From: JAMBLL01 sp964387145 | Lineage (GTDB): Bacteria; Actinomycetota; Acidimicrobiia; Spongiisociales; UBA5794 | Reading direction: 5' to 3' | DNA length: 64,000 bases | Assembly (NCBI GenBank): GCA_964387145.1 | Contig: CAYLVM010000002.1 | Coordinates: forward strand, 34,376-98,375 | In this document: piece after piece, positions 26,034 through 35,240 of the stretch | How the letters are laid out: every line of letters starts with the position of its first letter | How positions within the stretch are numbered: position 1 is the stretch's first letter | The notes under the pieces: model-generated | What the model was told of the DNA's origin: nothing | The model's database searches: none | Seen by the model: only the letters and a program-made list of their open reading frames with translations | Made by a program: the position numbers and the translations under genes

Positions 26034-26699
26034 TTACGCTGAGAGTGGCAGAACGTAGCGCCAGACGACGATGAAGTGCAACGCGGTGGCGGTCACGACC
26101 ATGATGTGGAACACCTCATGGTAGGAAAAGACCCTGGGCCACAGGCGTGGGCGGTTCGTGATCAACAGCACCATGCCGATCGAGTAGATAGCACCACCGG
26201 CAAGTGCAAGGCCCGACGCGACCCATCCGAGTTCGGCAACGAACTTCCACGCGACAAAGATGCCGAGCCACCCCATCGAGATGGCCAGGATCATGGAAAA
26301 TGTCTGCTCTTCGCGAGGGAAGAACGTGTGTTGGATGATGCCGACCCCGACGGTGCCCCATGCGATAGCGAGGACGATCCAGCGCAGGGAGCCGTCGAGC
26401 GTCGCGATGACTACCGGCGTGTAGGTCCCTGCGATGAGCACGAGGATCATCGAGTGGTCGAGTCGCTGCATGCGCTTCTTCCAGGCTTCACGCCACGGGA
26501 TCGCGTGGTACAGGGAACTGGTCGTGTAGAGGGCGACCATCGCGAGTCCGAAGACGATGGCCCCGACCCGGATGCCCCAGTTCGGTGCCTGCCATGCAAG
26601 GAAGACGGTTCCGAAGACGGCGAGGATCGCTGCGGCACCGTGCAGGAAACCCCGGATGGGGTTCTGCATCTTGCCGAGGGACCATCGTTGCGCTTCCAT
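26034..26699 (-). CDS. HlyIII / PAQR-family membrane protein
   Basis: A 221-residue protein with seven hydrophobic segments. Family marks are SSLYHAIPWR, RLDHSMILVLIAGTYTPV and the final YHEVFHIMVVTATALHF; the conserved His and Asp residues are those of the zinc-dependent hydrolase-like PAQR/HlyIII fold. The cellular role of bacterial members is uncertain. I start at ATG 26699 (MEAQRWSLGKMQNP); upstream codons lie in a different composition. Confidence 0.87.
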   Translation of the reverse strand: MEAQRWSLGKMQNPIRGFLHGAAAILAVFGTVFLAWQAPNWGIRVGAIVFGLAMVALYTTSSLYHAIPWREAWKKRMQRLDHSMILVLIAGTYTPVVIATLDGSLRWIVLAIAWGTVGVGIIQHTFFPREEQTFSMILAISMGWLGIFVAWKFVAELGWVASGLALAGGAIYSIGMVLLITNRPRLWPRVFSYHEVFHIMVVTATALHFIVVWRYVLPLSA

Positions 26700-26842
26700 G
26701 ACACCTGAGCGTACCCGATACTTCGCCAACCACACATGTCGGTCGAACGCGGTGAGGATCACCGGTGGTGTTCGTTGCGTTGTCCTAGGCTACAAAGGCA
26801 AAGGGGGCGCTGGGCCCCTGTGTTGAAAGAACGGAGACAGGT

Positions 26843-27625
26843 GTGACGCTGAAACAGCGTGCACTCCGACCGCTATACCGCCTGTACGAAGAGAGGCTGT
26901 CGTCACGACTCGACAGTGATCGACTGCCGAGCCACATCGGTGTCATCCACGATGGGCACCGCAGGTATGCCAGGCAAGAGGGCCTCCCCGACTACGAGGC
27001 GTCCTACAGGGTCGGTATGGACAAGTTCGTCGAGTTCCTCGAGTGGACCGCCGACCTCGAGATCGACACGGTGACGTGCTGGTTGTTGTCGACGGAGAAC
27101 CTCGCGCGTCCTGCCGATGAGTTGCGGCCGTACTACACGGTGTTGATCGATCTCTTCAACCGCATCCCCGAGACACCTGCCGGGCATGATGTCCGGGTGA
27201 AGTTCATCGGTTCGCTCGACCTCCTTCCCTCCGACCTCGTCGAAGCTGCGAAACGTCTGGAGGAGAGGTGTTCCGCTGGTTCGCGCCGCGTCACGATCGC
27301 CCTCGCCTACGGTGGCCGCCAGGAGATCGTCGACGCCGTCAAGGATCTTGTGAGCGACCTTGCGGGTCGCGGGATGAGCGCCGTCGAGATAGCCGACCAC
27401 ATCGACCGCGACGCCATGTCGGCACGCATGTACGCATCGGATCTCCCCGATCCCGACCTCGTTCTGCGTACCTCAGGTGAAGCCAGGCTCAGCGGCTTCA
27501 TGCTCTGGCAGGCAGCGTATGCGGAGTACTCGTTCGTCGATGTCTACTGGCCTGCATTCCGCAGGGTCGACTTCCTGCGCGCCATGCGTGAGTACACCCA
27601 CCGCGAACGCCGCTACGGCAAATAA
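26843..27625 (+). CDS. uppS: Cis-prenyl diphosphate synthase (UppS family)
   Basis: A 260-residue cis-prenyltransferase. The first motif reads HIGVIHDGHRRYAR instead of the common MDGNGRWA, so Asp and Gly are kept and Asn is changed to His. Later motifs are TCWLLSTENLARP, RVTIALAYGGRQEIVDA and DLVLRTSGEARLSGFMLWQ with YAEYSFVDVYWP. It makes polyprenyl diphosphate for cell-wall lipid carriers; product length is not predictable from this alone. GTG start. Confidence 0.9.
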   Translation: MTLKQRALRPLYRLYEERLSSRLDSDRLPSHIGVIHDGHRRYARQEGLPDYEASYRVGMDKFVEFLEWTADLEIDTVTCWLLSTENLARPADELRPYYTVLIDLFNRIPETPAGHDVRVKFIGSLDLLPSDLVEAAKRLEERCSAGSRRVTIALAYGGRQEIVDAVKDLVSDLAGRGMSAVEIADHIDRDAMSARMYASDLPDPDLVLRTSGEARLSGFMLWQAAYAEYSFVDVYWPAFRRVDFLRAMREYTHRERRYGK

Positions 27626-27628
27626 CCC

Positions 27629-27682
27629 AGGCGTCTGGCGCCGATACAGCCCGTATGTGAGCCGTTTCAGCGCCAGAGTCCT
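27629..27682. repeat. 54-bp palindromic repeat, copy 1
   Basis: Ends are AGGCGTCTGGCGC and GCGCCAGAGTCCT. It fills the gap between the convergent uppS and phosphatase genes. One of twelve equal-length copies. Confidence 0.92.
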
Positions 27683-27683
27683 G

Positions 27684-28367
27684 TCAGCGGCTGCGTTTGT
27701 CCATCGGGATGTGGTCCTGGTCGTTGAAGGTGCGCAGACTTGGGACGTGGGCACCGGCGAGCGGAATCATCTTCACCCTCGAGAACGATGCATGGAACAG
27801 GACGAACTTCTCCCACTCCCATGGCGCTGGTGGGATGCCGAGAAGGTGGGTGAGGCACACCGAGTTGGTCCCTCCATGGGCGACGATCACAAGACGCCCG
27901 GGGTCGCGCTCGACGTGCCAGAGACTCGAATCGTCGGGATCACGCACCATCCCCCGCTCGGCGAGGAGTGCATCGAGCGCCGTGGTCACGCGGTCGTGGA
28001 AGTCGCGAAACGACTCTCCGCCGGCAAGACCGTCCCACCACTCATCGGGTGTCCGGTTCTTCGCGCTCTTGAAGATCTCGATGACAACCTCTTCGGTCAC
28101 CCCTTCCCAGTTGGGCATCTTGACCTCGACGAGGTTCTCGATCGTCGCGATCTCGAGCCCCGTCTTCTCGGCGATCGGGGCAGCGGTCTCCTGAGAGCGC
28201 AGCGCTGGCGAGACGATGAGTTCGGTGACGGGCTTGCGGTCCGTTGCGATCCGTTGGGCAGCGAACACAGCCTGTTCGTGTCCGAGCTCCGTGAGATGTG
28301 GGTTCGGCTGGGTGATGCCGTCGATGGCCCATTGGGGTTGGCCGTGCCTGACGAAAACGATGTCCAT
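27684..28367 (-). CDS. Histidine phosphatase (phosphoglycerate mutase-like)
   Basis: About 227 residues from ATG 28367 (MDIVFVRHGQPQWAIDG). The catalytic RHG is at residues 7-9, the second histidine lies in RLVIVAHGGTNSVCLTHLL, and ELIVSPALRSQETAAPIAE is the conserved middle segment. Such enzymes act on phosphorylated metabolites; substrate unknown. A longer start at 28412 is possible. The stop lies one base beyond a 54-bp palindrome. Confidence 0.88.
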   Translation of the reverse strand: MDIVFVRHGQPQWAIDGITQPNPHLTELGHEQAVFAAQRIATDRKPVTELIVSPALRSQETAAPIAEKTGLEIATIENLVEVKMPNWEGVTEEVVIEIFKSAKNRTPDEWWDGLAGGESFRDFHDRVTTALDALLAERGMVRDPDDSSLWHVERDPGRLVIVAHGGTNSVCLTHLLGIPPAPWEWEKFVLFHASFSRVKMIPLAGAHVPSLRTFNDQDHIPMDKRSR

Positions 28368-28541
28368 CGTCACGAGGTTACCCGTCCCGAGAGCCTCGAT
28401 CGCTTCGGCCATCACGCACAGTCTCGTGCGATTGGGGTTCCGCAGTCTGGCACTAATGTTCTGTGTGCCCGGGCCAGTGTGTCCGGCCGGGCAGCTACAG
28501 GCTTGCCCGGTGAGTTGGATCCGACAACGAAGGAGCAACCG

Positions 28542-29807
28542 ATGAGACAAGGCAAGCGCTCGGTTCGTCTGCTCATGTTGCTCGTGGTGTTCGCCCTTGT
28601 GGCCGCCGCGTGTAGCAGTTCGAGCGAAGAGACGACGACCACAGCCGCCAGTGGCGATGAGGGAACGACGACCACAGCGGCGGCCATGCCCGGCGAGGGG
28701 TTCAAGTTCGGGATGATCCTCGTGGGCCCTGAGAACGACCGTGGCTGGTCACAGGCTCACTACGAGGCAGGCAAGTACATCGAGGAGATGACCGGTGCCG
28801 AGATGATCTCTCTCGACACCGTGAACCCCGCCGACCGTCCCGAGACGTCGGTGGAGCAGGTTGTCAGCGACATGATCGATCAGGGCGCGCAACTCATCTT
28901 CGCGACATCCGACGACATGAAGGACGGCATCGAAGCTGCTGCCGCTGAGCACCCCGACGTACCGATGATCTGGTCCTCCGGTGACAGTGCCTGGGAGCAA
29001 GGTGAGGCGTACCGCGCTGATCTCTCGAATCTTGGAAACATCATGGGCAGAATGACCATCGGCAAGGCGATCGCAGGCTGCGCCGCAGCGCTGACGTCCA
29101 GCACGGGCAACATCGCCTACCTCGGACCGCTGATCAACGATGAGACCCGTAGATTGGCCAGTTCTGTGTACCTCGGTGCCCAGGCCTGTTGGGAGCTTGC
29201 AGGGAACAACCCCGACAACCTCAACATGGAAGTCAACTGGATCGGCTTCTGGTTCAACATCCCAGGTGTGACGCTCGATCCGACCGAAGTCACGAACGCC
29301 TTCTTCGATGGCGGCGTCGACGTCGTCATCTCCGGTATCGACACGACCGAAGCACTCGTCGTGACAGGCCAGCGTGCAGCAGCAGGTGAGGACGTATGGG
29401 CGATCCCGTACGACTACGTCGGCGCGTGCTCGGAAGCACCGGAAGTCTGTCTCGGCGTCCCCTACTTCAACTGGGGACCCTCGTACCTCGACGTTGCAAC
29501 GTCGGTCATGAACGGTACGTACGAACGCCAGTTCCAGTGGATCGGCCCGGACTGGACAGACATCAACAACCCGGACACATCGATGATCGGCTGGGTGACC
29601 GGCGATGCACTGTCACCAGATGATGCTGCCACTCTCGATACGTTCATCGAGGGTCTCGGCGATGGCTCGATCGACCTGTTCGTCGGTCCCTTGAACTACC
29701 AGGACGGCACACCCTTCCTCGCCGACGGCGAGAAGGGATCGGACGTCCAGATCTGGTACATGAAGCAACTGCTCGAAGGCATGGAGGGCGCAAGCTCCTC
29801 CGGCTGA
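28542..29807 (+). CDS. BMP-family nucleoside-binding lipoprotein
   Basis: A 421-residue substrate-binding protein of the Med/BMP family. It has a lipoprotein signal with the lipobox VAAAC (Cys24), then a Thr/Ser-rich linker, then the binding domain starting FKFGMILVGPENDRGWSQAH. BMP proteins bind purine nucleosides in other bacteria. The ATG follows AGGAG. Downstream are the ATPase and two permeases, and an adenosine deaminase gene follows, which supports nucleosides as substrate. A strong hairpin separates it from the ATPase gene. Confidence 0.9.
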   Translation: MRQGKRSVRLLMLLVVFALVAAACSSSSEETTTTAASGDEGTTTTAAAMPGEGFKFGMILVGPENDRGWSQAHYEAGKYIEEMTGAEMISLDTVNPADRPETSVEQVVSDMIDQGAQLIFATSDDMKDGIEAAAAEHPDVPMIWSSGDSAWEQGEAYRADLSNLGNIMGRMTIGKAIAGCAAALTSSTGNIAYLGPLINDETRRLASSVYLGAQACWELAGNNPDNLNMEVNWIGFWFNIPGVTLDPTEVTNAFFDGGVDVVISGIDTTEALVVTGQRAAAGEDVWAIPYDYVGACSEAPEVCLGVPYFNWGPSYLDVATSVMNGTYERQFQWIGPDWTDINNPDTSMIGWVTGDALSPDDAATLDTFIEGLGDGSIDLFVGPLNYQDGTPFLADGEKGSDVQIWYMKQLLEGMEGASSSG

Positions 29808-29824
29808 GCGAGACCACACACGAT

Positions 29825-29858
29825 GGAAGGGGGAGGTTCGTGAGAACCTCCCCCTTCC
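29825..29858 (+). terminator. Strong hairpin after the BMP gene
   Basis: A perfect 15-base stem (GGAAGGGGGAGGTTC, loop GTGA, then the complement) begins 17 bases after the BMP stop. No T-run follows. It probably stabilises or partly terminates the transcript, so that the binding protein is made in excess over the membrane parts. Confidence 0.8.
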
Positions 29859-29882
29859 GCCATCTGAGCCCCACCTGGTTCT

Positions 29883-29910
29883 AGATACCAGATACCAAGT
29901 ACCGAGTACC
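29883..29910 (+). repeat. Tandem heptamer repeat before the ABC ATPase gene
   Basis: Four units: AGATACC twice, AAGTACC, GAGTACC. It ends nine bases before the ATG of the ATPase gene, so it occupies the translation-initiation region and no normal ribosome-binding site is present. Confidence 0.85.
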
Positions 29911-29919
29911 CTTCTCCCC

Positions 29920-31386
29920 ATGGCGCTCGAGATTCGGGACATCCACAAGTACTTCGGTCCTGTGCGTGCCAGTGATGGAGTCTCGTTCACCATCGAGTCG
30001 GGAACGCTTCACGGTGTTCTCGGTGAGAACGGTGCGGGCAAGTCCACGTTGATGAAGATCCTCTCGGGGTTCTACGAAGCGGACTCCGGTGAAGTCGTTC
30101 TCGATGGGGAGGTCCTGGATCTCCGTTCACCGGCAGACGCGATCAAGGTCGGCATCGGCATGCTGCATCAGGATCCACTTGTCTTCCTCCCGTTCTCCGT
30201 ACTCGACAACTTCGTGTTGGGCGCACCCGGTGGACTCCGCCTCGACCGCTCCGAAGCACAGAGCGAACTCGCACGAGTGAGCACCGACCTCGGTTTCCAC
30301 TTCGACCCCACGGTCGCCGCCGGTGACCTGACGGTCGGAGAGCGCCAGCAGCTGGCTATCACGCGCCTCATGTGGCTCGGAGCCAAGGTGCTCATCTTCG
30401 ATGAGCCGACCACCGGCATCTCAGCGACACAGCGTGCGCAGCTGTTCGCGACGCTCAAGCGTCTTGCACAGGACGGGCTGATCGTGCTGTTCGTTTCACA
30501 CAAGCTCGAAGAGGTCGAAGAGTTGTGCGACTCGGTGACGGTCATCCGACAGGGAAAGGTCGTATACGAGGCAGATATGCCGGTGTCGTCCGAGACGCTT
30601 GTCGCCGAGATGTTCGGCAAGATCTTCGTTCAAGAGGACCACCCATCCATCGAGACGGGCGCCCCACTCCTGGTGTGCCGTGACCTCGTGCTCGATGAAG
30701 GAATGACCCACATCGAGACCCTCGACTTCGAGATCGCTTCGGGGGAGGTCGTCGGCCTCGCAGGCCTCGAGGGCAGTGGCCAGAGGACCCTGTTGCGAGC
30801 CTGTGCAGGACTCATCGATCCGACCGAGGGGACGCTCACCGTCGACGGGGCCAACCTCACCGGGGCCTCATACCGGGACCACCTGCAAGCAGGCGTGCAC
30901 TATCTCCCAGCGGGCCGTCTCGAGGAAGGCCTGGTCGAAGGTATCTCGATCGCCGAGCACCTCGTCCTCGTCTCGGATGACACGAGCTTCTTCATCGACT
31001 GGAAGAAAGCGGACGACGTGGCAGCAAGGGAGATCGGCGAGTACTCGATCAAGGGACGCCCTGATTCCAACGCCGAGACCCTCTCGGGTGGGAACCAGCA
31101 GCGGCTGCTCCTTGCAATGATCCCGGATGCAGTGCGATTGCTTCTTCTCGAGCATCCCACGCGTGGGCTCGATGTCGAGTCTGCCGCCTACGTGTGGACG
31201 CGGCTGCTCGAGCGCCGGGGCAGCGGCACGTCGATCATGTTCGCCTCAGCAGACCTCGACGAGTTGCTGCGTTACAGCGACCGGATCGTCGTGTTCTTCG
31301 GGGGTGACGTCTTTGCCACGCGAGACGCTGCCGAGACGGATGGTGAGGAACTCGGCTACCTCATCGGCGGAAAGGAGCGGGTGTGA
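29920..31386 (+). CDS. Nucleoside/sugar ABC transporter ATPase (two domains)
   Basis: A 488-residue tandem ABC protein of the RbsA/YufO type. Domain 1 has Walker A GENGAGKSTLMKIL, signature LTVGERQQLAI and Walker B VLIFDEPTTGIS. Domain 2 has a degenerate Walker A (GLEGSGQRTLLRAC), signature LSGGNQQRLLLAMI and LLLEHPTRGLD, where Asp/Glu is replaced by His after Glu. The asymmetry is normal for this class. It overlaps the first permease by four bases. Confidence 0.93.
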   Translation: MALEIRDIHKYFGPVRASDGVSFTIESGTLHGVLGENGAGKSTLMKILSGFYEADSGEVVLDGEVLDLRSPADAIKVGIGMLHQDPLVFLPFSVLDNFVLGAPGGLRLDRSEAQSELARVSTDLGFHFDPTVAAGDLTVGERQQLAITRLMWLGAKVLIFDEPTTGISATQRAQLFATLKRLAQDGLIVLFVSHKLEEVEELCDSVTVIRQGKVVYEADMPVSSETLVAEMFGKIFVQEDHPSIETGAPLLVCRDLVLDEGMTHIETLDFEIASGEVVGLAGLEGSGQRTLLRACAGLIDPTEGTLTVDGANLTGASYRDHLQAGVHYLPAGRLEEGLVEGISIAEHLVLVSDDTSFFIDWKKADDVAAREIGEYSIKGRPDSNAETLSGGNQQRLLLAMIPDAVRLLLLEHPTRGLDVESAAYVWTRLLERRGSGTSIMFASADLDELLRYSDRIVVFFGGDVFATRDAAETDGEELGYLIGGKERV

Positions 31387-32432
31387 CCAGGCTCCGTCTC
31401 GCCGTCCCGACACTGGTTTCGCTTGCTGCAGCACTTACGTTTGGGATCCTGCTGCTCGTGGCTGTCGGTGCTCCGCCGTTCAAGGCACTCAGCCTTCTCG
31501 TGGAGGGTTCGTTCGGATCCGCCTCGAAGATCTCCGCGACGCTCCTGGCGTGGTCACCACTACTCCTTGCATCCGCCGGACTCGTGATCACGTTCGCAGC
31601 AGGACTCTGGAACATCGGCGTGGAGGGCCAGGTCATCATGGGGGCGATCGCTGCGAGCTGGGTTGCACGCGTTGTTCCCGGACCGGGGTGGGTCGTGGTG
31701 CCGGGAACGATCCTCGCCGGTGCGATCGGCGGTGCCGTGTGGGCACTCCTTGCAGGTTTCCTGAAGACGCACGGCGGTGTACACGAGATCTTCGGAGGCC
31801 TCGGTCTGGACTTCGTCGCCGCGGGGATCGCAACCTATCTCGTCATTGGGCCGTGGAAGCGTGCGGGTGTCGCATCGACGAGCGGAACCGACATCTTCCG
31901 GCAGGAAGCATGGATGCCCGAGTTCCAGGCGTTCGGTGTCGGTTGGCCCGTCATACCGGTGCTGTTGGGCCTTGCAAGCGTCGCGCTCGTCTGGGTGCTG
32001 CTGCGCGGCACACTGTTCGGACTCCGGCTCAAGTCGGTCGGGAGTAACTCGTACAGTTCGTTCCTCCTGGGGATCCCCACGAACCGGTACCTCCTCGGAG
32101 CGTTCGCCCTCGGTGGAGCGCTGGCAGGGATCGCAGGAACCGTGCAGGTCACGGCGTTCCACCACAAGCTGGTTCCGGCGATATCGGGTGGCTACGGGTT
32201 CCTTGCCATCCTCGTTGTCCTCCTCGCCGGGTTCTCTGCTGCACTCGTTGCACCGATCGCCCTGTTCTTCGTCGCAATCTCCGTCGGGAGCACACAACTC
32301 GATCTTCGCCTTGGCCTCGACTCGGCCTTCGGAGGAGTTCTCCAGGGAGTCATCGTGCTGTTCGTCATGTTCGGCGGTGCCTTTGCAGCACGGCGGGTGT
32401 CGTGGTCCCGATCGACCCAAGAGGAGCCCTGA
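31383..32432 (+). CDS. ABC transporter permease, BPD_transp_2 family (1)
   Basis: A 349-residue integral membrane protein with about ten hydrophobic segments, for example LVITFAAGLWNIGVEGQVIM, a family signature, and FLAILVVLLAGFSAALVAP. It forms a heteromeric channel with the next permease. GTG start overlapping the ATPase stop. Confidence 0.9.
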   Translation: MTRLRLAVPTLVSLAAALTFGILLLVAVGAPPFKALSLLVEGSFGSASKISATLLAWSPLLLASAGLVITFAAGLWNIGVEGQVIMGAIAASWVARVVPGPGWVVVPGTILAGAIGGAVWALLAGFLKTHGGVHEIFGGLGLDFVAAGIATYLVIGPWKRAGVASTSGTDIFRQEAWMPEFQAFGVGWPVIPVLLGLASVALVWVLLRGTLFGLRLKSVGSNSYSSFLLGIPTNRYLLGAFALGGALAGIAGTVQVTAFHHKLVPAISGGYGFLAILVVLLAGFSAALVAPIALFFVAISVGSTQLDLRLGLDSAFGGVLQGVIVLFVMFGGAFAARRVSWSRSTQEEP

Positions 32433-32434
32433 TC

Positions 32435-33376
32435 GTGGAAGCTACCTTCAACTCGATCATCGCGGCAGCTGCACCGCTCATCATCGCATCGATGGGCGAG
32501 ACCATCACTGAGAAGTCCGGTGTCATCAACCTCTCTCTCGAGGGCAGCATTCGCCTGTCCGCTATGACCGCGTTCGCCGTGGCGTTCTGGGTCGGGAACG
32601 CCCTTGCTGGGTTCGCCGTTGCGGCGATCGTCGGCGCGGTCATCGCCGCGATCATCGCGTACTCGAGCATCGGCCTGAAGCTCAACCAGATCGCGATCGG
32701 GTTCGTCCTCACGCTCCTCGCGATCGACCTTGCATCGTTCCTCGGCGACTCATTCGTCGGTGAACGCGGCCCACGGGTGCCACCACTGCCGATCCCGTTC
32801 CTCTCCGACATCCCGTTCTTCGGCAAGGTGCTCTTCGATCACAACCTGGTGGTGTACGCCAGCTACGTCGCGATCGGGGCAACGTGGTGGTTCTTCTACC
32901 GCACGAAGCCCGGCCTGACACTCCAGGGAATCGGCGAGCGGCCCGAGGCGGCGTTCGCCAGGGGGATCGCCGTCAACAAGCTGCGTTTCTGGTACACCGT
33001 GCTCGGCGGGGCGATGGTCGGCATCGCCGGAGCCGCATACTCACTCGACGTCAAGTTGGGTTGGAGGGAGACCTTGACGTTGAACCTCGGGTGGATCGCC
33101 CTTGCCATGGTGATCTTCGGAGGTTGGCATCCATTGCGTGTCGCGTTCGGGGCGTACCTGTTCGGAGCGTTACAGGTGCTGGCCTTCCAACTCCAGGACG
33201 TGTTCCCCGGGGTGTCCCAGGTGCTGCCGATCGCACCGTTCCCGTTGATGATCCTCGCACTCGTGTTCGTCTACTCGCCGTGGTTCCGACAACTCGGGAG
33301 CAAGTTCCCTCGAATGCGTAACCTCCTCGGAAGCGAAGCACCGGCAGCGATCGGCACCGTGTTCGAACGCGAGTGA
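32435..33376 (+). CDS. ABC transporter permease, BPD_transp_2 family (2)
   Basis: A 313-residue permease. I choose GTG 32435 (VEATFNSIIAAAAPLIIAS) because GAGGAG lies nine bases upstream; a longer frame overlaps the previous gene. The hallmark is GETITEKSGVINLSLEG, and later IGERPEAAFARGIAVNKLRF. It completes the BMP-type transporter; its stop is four bases from the convergent adenosine deaminase stop. Confidence 0.9.
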   Translation: MEATFNSIIAAAAPLIIASMGETITEKSGVINLSLEGSIRLSAMTAFAVAFWVGNALAGFAVAAIVGAVIAAIIAYSSIGLKLNQIAIGFVLTLLAIDLASFLGDSFVGERGPRVPPLPIPFLSDIPFFGKVLFDHNLVVYASYVAIGATWWFFYRTKPGLTLQGIGERPEAAFARGIAVNKLRFWYTVLGGAMVGIAGAAYSLDVKLGWRETLTLNLGWIALAMVIFGGWHPLRVAFGAYLFGALQVLAFQLQDVFPGVSQVLPIAPFPLMILALVFVYSPWFRQLGSKFPRMRNLLGSEAPAAIGTVFERE

Positions 33377-33379
33377 CGT

Positions 33380-34387
33380 TCAGGATGCGGCGGCGACATC
33401 GAGTTCTTCGAGGAAGCGATCCTTGTCCTCATCGGGGAGGAAGCTCGCTGTGATCGAGTTTCGTGCGAGTTGTACGAGATCGTCTCGGGTGAGGTCGAGT
33501 GCCCTGGCGATTGCGACGTAGTTGTCGAGTATGTATCCGCCGAAGTACGCGGGATCGTCCGAGTTGACCGTCACCATCACGCCACGTTCGAGCAGTCGCC
33601 CGAGGTTGTGGTCCTCCAGACGTGGGAATACCCGAAGCTTGATGTTGGACAGAGGACACATCGTGAGCGGCACGCCTTCGGTGGCAAGACGCTCGACGAG
33701 CGAGGGATCGTCCTCACAGTGGACGCCGTGGTCGATCCGTTGCACGCCGAGAACGTCGAGGGCTTTGGTGATGTACTCGGGGGGCCCCTCCTCCCCGGCG
33801 TGGGCAACGGTGTGGAGGCCTGCATCTTTGGCCATCGTGAACACTTCGGCGAACCGCTCAGGAGGGATCCCGACCTCGGAGGAGTCGAGGCCGACACCGA
33901 GGAGTTGGTCGGCGTACGGCTTTGCCTCATACCAGGTTGCTACGGCAGCCTCGGGCGGGAGGTGGCGCAGGAAGCACATGATCAACCCGGCCGAGATGCC
34001 CATGGACTGTCGTGCATCTGAGATCGCCCGGGTGAACCCGTCGAGGAACACCGGGAACTCGATCCCACGTTCGGTGTGTGTCTGGGGGTCGAAGAAGATC
34101 TCTGCTCGGACCACGCCGTCTTCGTGCGCTCGTAGAAGGTACGCCATCATCAGGTCGTAGAAGTCCTGCTCGGTGACGAGGACGGCGGCCCCCTGGTAGT
34201 AGATGTCGAGGAACGACTGGAGATCGGAGAACTCGTAGGCGGCGCGAACATCTTCTGCGGATGCGAAAGGAAGTTCGATGCCGTTGCGTGCGGCGAGGTC
34301 GAACATCATCTCGGGTTCGAGAGTGCCCTCGATGTGGACGTGGAGCTCGGCCTTGGGAAGTCGACGGATGAAGGTTTCGTTTTCCAT
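33380..34387 (-). CDS. add: Adenosine deaminase
   Basis: A 335-residue zinc deaminase. Zinc ligands appear in KAELHVHIEGTLEPE; the catalytic Glu and His lie in HTVAHAGEEGPPEY and RIDHGVHCEDD, and the Asp pair in VTVNSDDPAYFGGY. It converts adenosine to inosine. Its convergent placement beside a nucleoside-type transporter suggests a purine salvage unit. Start ATG 34387 (MENETFIRRLPKAELH). Confidence 0.93.
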   Translation of the reverse strand: MENETFIRRLPKAELHVHIEGTLEPEMMFDLAARNGIELPFASAEDVRAAYEFSDLQSFLDIYYQGAAVLVTEQDFYDLMMAYLLRAHEDGVVRAEIFFDPQTHTERGIEFPVFLDGFTRAISDARQSMGISAGLIMCFLRHLPPEAAVATWYEAKPYADQLLGVGLDSSEVGIPPERFAEVFTMAKDAGLHTVAHAGEEGPPEYITKALDVLGVQRIDHGVHCEDDPSLVERLATEGVPLTMCPLSNIKLRVFPRLEDHNLGRLLERGVMVTVNSDDPAYFGGYILDNYVAIARALDLTRDDLVQLARNSITASFLPDEDKDRFLEELDVAAAS

Positions 34388-34486
34388 TCGACCATTCAAC
34401 CCCAATCCGGGGAGACCTGCGAGTCGATTCCCGTCCGAATCGGAGACGAACCGGAGCCTCGAGACACCGACTCAGAGCGCATATAG

Positions 34487-34518
34487 CCCAAAGTGGACCG
34501 GTCATGGCCCACATTGGG
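34487..34518. promoter_or_regulatory. Inverted repeat between add and pyrE
   Basis: CCCAAAGTGG and CCACATTGGG (nine of ten bases complementary) are separated by 12 bases. It could be an operator for add or pyrE, which diverge here. No protein can be named. Confidence 0.35.
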
Positions 34519-34564
34519 TCACAGGGAGGGGGTGTGTGGGGTCGATGCGGCGATCGACTCCGGG

Positions 34565-34601
34565 CGAACCAAAGGCCGCCGATTCGGCGGCCTCAGGTTC
34601 G
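34565..34601 (+). terminator. Two-tier hairpin in the pyrE leader
   Basis: An inner stem GGCCGCCG/CGGCGGCC with loop ATT is enclosed by a 6-base outer stem CGAACC/GGTTCG. It lies about 80 bases before pyrE. It could be a leader attenuator or part of a regulatory RNA; no T-run follows, so simple termination is uncertain. Confidence 0.45.
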
Positions 34602-34679
34602 GGCTTAGACGGGAGGTTAGGAAGGCATCCTGTCTGATTACGGTATCGTCACCAGTCAGAGAGAACTTGAGAGGTTTCC

Positions 34680-35240
34680 TTGGATTTTCCCCAGGACCCA
34701 AAAAGGGCACTCGTCGAGCACCTGACCACGCACGCGGTCCGGACCGACGGGCCGTTCGTCCTCCGATCCGGAGAGACGTCGAGTTGGTACATCGATGCCC
34801 GTCAGACGACGTTCTCCGGTGAGGGCGCTCTCAGGGTGGGTGCTGCGGTGCTCCCCCTCATCCCCGAAGACGTCGATGCTGTTGGTGGGATGACGATGGG
34901 GGCAGACCCCATCGCCGTTGCCACAGCGATGGTCGCTGCCGAGGCAGGGAGACAGCTCTCCGCGTTCTCCATCCGCAAGCAAGCCAAGGACCACGGAACG
35001 GGTGGTCGGATCGTCGGTCCGATAGGTGCAGGTTCACGTGTTGTCGTCCTCGAGGACACGACCACGACCGGTGGGGCGTTGAGTGACGCGATCGACGCTC
35101 TGCGCGAAGAGGACGTCGAGATCGTGCTCGCTGTGTCGCTCATAGATAGATCGGCTGGAGCGACTGCTCGACGTATGAGCGAGCTCGGCATCGAGTACCT
35201 GGCACTCATCACTCCGACCGATCTCGGGGTGATGGCCTGA
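34680..35240 (+). CDS. pyrE: Orotate phosphoribosyltransferase
   Basis: A 186-residue type I PRTase with the PRPP-binding motif VVVLEDTTTTGGALSDA, preceded by SGETSSWYIDARQT and VGGMTMGADPIAVATA. It makes orotidine monophosphate in pyrimidine synthesis. The start seems to be TTG 34680 with GAGAGG upstream. It shares one base with the next gene and stands apart from other pyr genes. Confidence 0.92.
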   Translation: MDFPQDPKRALVEHLTTHAVRTDGPFVLRSGETSSWYIDARQTTFSGEGALRVGAAVLPLIPEDVDAVGGMTMGADPIAVATAMVAAEAGRQLSAFSIRKQAKDHGTGGRIVGPIGAGSRVVVLEDTTTTGGALSDAIDALREEDVEIVLAVSLIDRSAGATARRMSELGIEYLALITPTDLGVMA

